From contig CANRIP010000003.1 in NCBI GenBank assembly GCA_947630715.1, positions 1 to 64,000 of the forward strand: a stretch of 64,000 nt of DNA, written 5' to 3'. This document shows positions 60,373 through 64,000 of this stretch, piece after piece. A program made the position numbers and the translations under genes. Position 1 is the stretch's first letter, and the number at the start of each line of letters is the position of its first letter. Below the pieces are notes generated by a model, which was not told where the DNA came from, searched no databases, and was given only the letters and a program-made list of their open reading frames with translations. Source of the DNA: an uncultured Acetatifactor sp. GTDB taxonomy: Bacteria > Bacillota > Clostridia > Lachnospirales > Lachnospiraceae.

Positions 60373-61011
60373 CTATACCGTTTCAGAAAAGTTTTCCTTC
60401 AGCTTTAACAGCGCTCTCTTTTCGATGCGGGAGACATAGCTGCGGGAGATTCCCAGCTTTGCGCCGATCTGGCTCTGCGTCGCCTCCGGCGCCCCGCTCA
60501 GCCCGTATCGCAGCACCAGAATCTCCCGTTCCCTGTCCGTCAGAACCGTGTGGATCAGAGAAAAGAGCCTGCGGATATTGCCGGACAATTCCATACTTTC
60601 CACAATGTCCGGCTGCTGCTGTTCGATCACATCCACCAGATGGATCTCGTTCCCCTCCTTATCCTGGCCGATGGGCTCAAACAGCGAAACCTCCCTGGAT
60701 ATTTTCTTTTTCCCCCGAAGCAGCATCAGCAGTTCGTTGTCGATGCACCGGCAGGCATAAGTGGCAAGCCTTCCCTTCTTTCCGTCAAACGTATCGATGG
60801 CTTTGATCAGCCCGATACAGCCGATGGAGATCAGATCCTCCATATCTTCATCCGTATTTTGATACTTCTTGGCAATATGCGCCACAAGCCTTAAATTTCG
60901 TTCGATGAGAATCTCCTTCGCCCGTTTTGCCTCCGCAGGGGTTCCCTCGCGCATCAGCCGGCACTGCTCTGCCTCTTCTTCCGAAGTCAACGGTTTTTGA
61001 AATGTCTTCAA
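60373..61011 (-). CDS. sigK: Sporulation sigma factor SigK without pro-sequence
   Basis: The 212-residue sigma-70-family factor for late mother-cell gene expression has RNLRLVAHIAKKYQNTDEDMEDLISIGCIGLIKAID and LATYACRCIDNELLMLLR in region 2, EVSLFEPIGQDKEGNEIHLVDVI (diagnostic of SigK rather than SigE), and region 4 TQSQIGAKLGISRSYVSRIEKRALLKLKE. It starts at TTG after GGAGG. An in-frame TGA lies 15 nt upstream of the start, so no membrane-tethering pro-peptide can be encoded. The gene is continuous, with no skin-type element. I see no clear promoter upstream. Confidence 0.9.
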   Translation of the reverse strand: MKTFQKPLTSEEEAEQCRLMREGTPAEAKRAKEILIERNLRLVAHIAKKYQNTDEDMEDLISIGCIGLIKAIDTFDGKKGRLATYACRCIDNELLMLLRGKKKISREVSLFEPIGQDKEGNEIHLVDVIEQQQPDIVESMELSGNIRRLFSLIHTVLTDREREILVLRYGLSGAPEATQSQIGAKLGISRSYVSRIEKRALLKLKENFSETV

Positions 61012-61094
61012 AAAGGCCTCCGTGGATCACTCTCACCAATAGTCTATGAGCGTTTTTACCCCACAGTGCCTGTCATGACCGCAAAAACGGCCTG

Positions 61095-62264
61095 TCAGAG
61101 AAGGAACTGGCTCATCACATAATTGCTGACGTCAAGTCCCCTCTGGGTGAGAGCCAGCCGTTCCCGGGCCCCTTCCTTCCCCTCCCCGCACACATATTTC
61201 CGCAAAAGGCCGTCCCGTATGTTTTTTCGGATCACGTCCCCGTAGACCTCATCCATGCTCCTTCCGAACAGCCGGGCAAACCGGCTCACGTCCACCCCTT
61301 GGGTCAGCCGCAGCCCCAGGAACAGAAATTCTTCCATCCGGTCCTTTGGGGAAAGCACCTGGACTTCCTCCCGGCAGCCGCCCGGATCCGCCAGATACCG
61401 TTTGAGATCACAGGTGTTTTTGTAACGGGTGTTATCTGATAGGGAGGACGCGCCCAGCCCCATGCCGAGATAATCCCGCCCGGTCCAATAGCCCCAGTTA
61501 TGGAGGCACTGCCTCCCCTCCCTGGCATAATTGGAGATTTCATATCTCTCATATCCCGCGCGCTGCAGGATCCTCTTTGTCATATGATACATCTCCCGGT
61601 CCGTGTCTTCGTCCGGCAGTTGCAGCTTTCCCTCCTGCGCCATGCGGTAAAAGGCGGTTCCCGGCTCCAGAATCAGGCTGTAAGCGGAAATATGCTCCGG
61701 CGGCGGATCCAGGGAGAGAACCCGATCCAGGGTTTCCCTGTAATTCTCCACACTCTGGCCCGGGAGAGCGCTCATCAGATCCACATTGATGTTTTCAAAC
61801 CCTTCCTCCCTGGCCCCGTGGTAGGTTTCCAGAAACTCCTTCCAGGTATGGATTCGGCCCAGGGCCTTCAGCATCCTGTCATCCGCCGACTGAAGGCCGA
61901 TACTGAGCCGGTTCAGCCCGGCCTTGCGATATCGTCTCAGCTTTTCCCGATCCGCGGTTCCCGGATTGATTTCAACGGTCATCTCCGCGGAAGGAGAAAG
62001 GCAGTATCCCTCCTTGACCGTTTCCAGCAGTTCTTCCAACTGGCCGGTTTCCACCACGGAAGGCGTTCCCCCGCCGAGAAAGACGGAGACCACCCGGCGT
62101 CCCTGGCCGGTATTCCTTTTGCTCTCTGCCTCGCGGATCAGGGCCTCCATGTACCGTCTTTTTCTTTCCCCGCCGGCGGGCGCCGATAAGAAATCGCAGT
62201 ACAGGCATTTCCTGACGCAGAAGGGGATATGAAAATACAGCTCCAGCTCTTTATTTTCCGTCAT
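61095..62264 (-). CDS. hemW: Radical SAM heme chaperone HemW
   Basis: The 389-residue member of the HemN/HemW group has the SAM-cluster motif [10 protein letters not shown] (C16, C20, C23), [38 protein letters not shown] and a C-terminal HemN-type domain. Its length and the absence of the HemN-specific N-terminal extension point to HemW, which delivers heme, and not to coproporphyrinogen oxidase. Its start overlaps the lepA stop by 14 nt. Confidence 0.9.
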   Translation of the reverse strand: MTENKELELYFHIPFCVRKCLYCDFLSAPAGGERKRRYMEALIREAESKRNTGQGRRVVSVFLGGGTPSVVETGQLEELLETVKEGYCLSPSAEMTVEINPGTADREKLRRYRKAGLNRLSIGLQSADDRMLKALGRIHTWKEFLETYHGAREEGFENINVDLMSALPGQSVENYRETLDRVLSLDPPPEHISAYSLILEPGTAFYRMAQEGKLQLPDEDTDREMYHMTKRILQRAGYERYEISNYAREGRQCLHNWGYWTGRDYLGMGLGASSLSDNTRYKNTCDLKRYLADPGGCREEVQVLSPKDRMEEFLFLGLRLTQGVDVSRFARLFGRSMDEVYGDVIRKNIRDGLLRKYVCGEGKEGARERLALTQRGLDVSNYVMSQFLL

Positions 62265-64000
62265 CCAGTTTTAACACGCTCATAAACGCTTTCTGAGGGA
62301 TCTCCACGTTCCCGATCTGGCGCATACGTTTCTTTCCCTCTTTCTGCTTTTCCAACAGTTTCTTCTTTCGGGTGATATCGCCGCCGTAGCACTTGGCCAG
62401 CACATCCTTGCGCATGGCTTTGACAGTCTCCCGGGCGATGATTTTACCGCCCACCGCCGCCTGGATGGGAATCTCAAACAGATGCCTGGGGATTTCCTCC
62501 TTCAGCTTTTCGCACATCTTGCGGCCTCTCTCATAAGCGGAATCCGCATGGACAATAAAGGACAGAGCGTCCACTTCCTCCCGGTTGATGAGGATATCCA
62601 GCTTGACCAGCCTGGAGGTTTCATACCCCTTGATGTCATAGTCGAAGGAGGCATAGCCTCTGGACCGGGATTTCAGGGCGTCAAAAAAGTCATAAATAAT
62701 CTCGTTTAACGGCAGTTCATATTTTAATAACGCCCGTGATTTTTCAATGTATTCCATTCCCAGATAACGCCCCCGCCGCTCCTGGCAAAGCTCCATAATG
62801 GAACCGATATACTCGCTGGTCACCATGATCTCCGCGCTCACAATGGGCTCCTCCATGTGTTCGATGGAGGAAGGATCCGGCAGATTGGAGGGATTGGTCA
62901 GTTCCATCATTTCCCCGTCGGTTTTGTAAACCCTGTATACCACGCCGGGGGCGGTGGTCACCAGATCCAGGTTATATTCTCTCTCCAGCCTCTCCTGAAT
63001 GATTTCCAGATGCAGAAGGCCCAGAAACCCGCACCGGAACCCAAATCCCAAGGCGATGGAAGTCTCCGGCTCATAATGCAGGGAAGCGTCGTTTAACTGC
63101 AGCTTTTCCAGTGCGTCCTTCAGATCCGGGTATTTTGCCCCATCCGCGGGATACACGCCGCAGTAGACCATGGATTGCACCTTCTTATACCCGGGGAGAG
63201 GTTCCTCGCAGGGGCGCAGCGCATCCGTCACCGTGTCTCCCACCGCCGTGTCCCGGACGTTTTTGATGGAGGCGGTAATATACCCCACCATCCCGGCGGA
63301 CAATTCCTCGCAGGGCAGGAACCTGCCTGCGCCGAAATACCCCACCTCCACCACTTCCTCCTCCGCGCCGGTGGCCATCATGCGGATCCGGGTTCCCTTT
63401 TTCACGGTTCCCTCCCGGATCCGGCAGAAAATAATCACGCCCTTATAAGAATCGTACATACAGTCAAAAATCAGCGCCTTTAGGGGATTCTTCGGATCCC
63501 CCGCGGGGGCGGGAATCTTCTTGACGATCTGCTCCAGCACTTCCTCCACGCCGATCCCGTTCTTGGCGGAAATCAGGGGCGCGTCCTGCGCCTCGATACC
63601 GATCACGTCCTCGATTTCCTCTATCACCCGCTTGGGGTCCGCGCTTGGCAGATCGATTTTATTGATCACGGGGAACACGTCCAGATCATGATCCAGGGCC
63701 AGGTACACATTGGCCAGGGTCTGGGCTTCGATGCCCTGGGCCGCGTCCACCACCAGAATCGCGCCGTCGCAGGCCGCCAAGGATCGGCTCACCTCATAAT
63801 TAAAGTCCACATGCCCCGGCGTGTCGATCAGGTTAAAAATATATTCCTCCCCATCCTTTGCGTGATAGACCGTCCTCACCGCCTGGGCCTTGATGGTAAT
63901 GCCCCTCTCCCGCTCCAGATCCATATTGTCCAGTACCTGCGCCTGCATTTCCCGGCTAGTAAGCAGGCCGGTCATCTCTATGATCCGGTCCGCCAGTGTA
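62251..64000 (-). CDS. lepA: Elongation factor 4 (LepA), 5' end outside window
   Basis: The C-terminal 580 or so residues of this ribosome-associated GTPase are visible; the frame continues past the right edge ([42 protein letters not shown]). G2/G3 ([22 protein letters not shown]), G4 (NKIDL) and the LepA C-terminal domain ([20 protein letters not shown]) are present. The P-loop must lie outside the window. LepA acts in translation initiation or back-translocation. It is translationally linked to hemW by overlap. Confidence 0.98.
   Translation of the reverse strand, partial: TLADRIIEMTGLLTSREMQAQVLDNMDLERERGITIKAQAVRTVYHAKDGEEYIFNLIDTPGHVDFNYEVSRSLAACDGAILVVDAAQGIEAQTLANVYLALDHDLDVFPVINKIDLPSADPKRVIEEIEDVIGIEAQDAPLISAKNGIGVEEVLEQIVKKIPAPAGDPKNPLKALIFDCMYDSYKGVIIFCRIREGTVKKGTRIRMMATGAEEEVVEVGYFGAGRFLPCEELSAGMVGYITASIKNVRDTAVGDTVTDALRPCEEPLPGYKKVQSMVYCGVYPADGAKYPDLKDALEKLQLNDASLHYEPETSIALGFGFRCGFLGLLHLEIIQERLEREYNLDLVTTAPGVVYRVYKTDGEMMELTNPSNLPDPSSIEHMEEPIVSAEIMVTSEYIGSIMELCQERRGRYLGMEYIEKSRALLKYELPLNEIIYDFFDALKSRSRGYASFDYDIKGYETSRLVKLDILINREEVDALSFIVHADSAYERGRKMCEKLKEEIPRHLFEIPIQAAVGGKIIARETVKAMRKDVLAKCYGGDITRKKKLLEKQKEGKKRMRQIGNVEIPQKAFMSVLKLDDGK

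Noticed and set aside
60373..61011. SigE instead of SigK
   Set aside because: The EPIGQDKEGNEIHLVDVI segment and the region 4 sequence fit SigK better than SigE.

Overview
This window reads as a chromosomal segment of a motile, endospore-forming Clostridia bacterium, most likely Lachnospiraceae-like. The signs are a PolC-type replicative polymerase, CodY, a sporulation sigma-K, strong AGGAGG-type ribosome binding sites, sigma-A promoters of the TTGxxx-N16-18-TATAAT type, and a Firmicutes-style fla/che operon carrying CheC, CheD, FliY and a PilZ protein. Almost every gene lies on the minus strand. Only the C-terminal fragment of a membrane glycosyltransferase at the left edge is on the plus strand. 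In transcription order the window therefore runs from right to left.

Right part (about 64.0 to 45.7 kb): lepA (5' end outside the window) and hemW; sigK, complete and without a pro-sequence; a degenerate HD-GYP protein with a PilT ATPase under its own sigma-A promoter; a 19-bp tandem-repeat patch; comM, dprA, ispG and polC; tRNA-Glu(CUC); topA; and codY, which ends at a 22-bp repeat array and a strong terminator.

Centre (about 45.35 to 9.0 kb): one fla/che operon of some 40 genes behind a sigma-A promoter whose spacer contains a CodY-box-like sequence. The order is flgB-flgC-fliE-fliF-fliG-fliH-fliI-fliJ-motE-like-fliK-flgD-TIGR02530 gene-flgE-flbD-motA-motB-fliL-fliM-fliY-cheY-fliO-fliP-fliQ-fliR-flhB-flhA-flhF-flhG-PilZ gene-cheB-cheA-cheW-cheC-cheD-100-aa membrane protein-sigD-fapA-101-aa unknown-DUF6115-like-MltG/YceG-like. 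It encodes the basal body, export apparatus, hook, stator, switch and most of the chemotaxis pathway. flgK, flgL, flgM, flagellin, fliD, fliS and cheR are not here. The operon ends in a hairpin whose loop holds the -35 element of the next promoter, that of rpsB-tsf.

Left part (about 8.8 to 0.7 kb): rpsB-tsf with a structured leader and a terminator; then a three-gene signalling operon of a GGDEF/EAL protein (degenerate GGDEF, intact EAL), a hybrid histidine kinase with its own Hpt domain, and a response regulator. The kinase and regulator share a helical C-terminal module that occurs three times across the two proteins.

The order topA-codY-fla/che-sigD-(small membrane protein)-rpsB-tsf resembles that of Bacillus subtilis. 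I found no prophage, insertion sequence, CRISPR array or defence island. The observations worth a second look are regulatory sites, repeat arrays, the shared kinase/regulator module, the pro-sequence-less sigma-K and a few uncharacterised operon-embedded genes. None of these amounts to a clearly new system.
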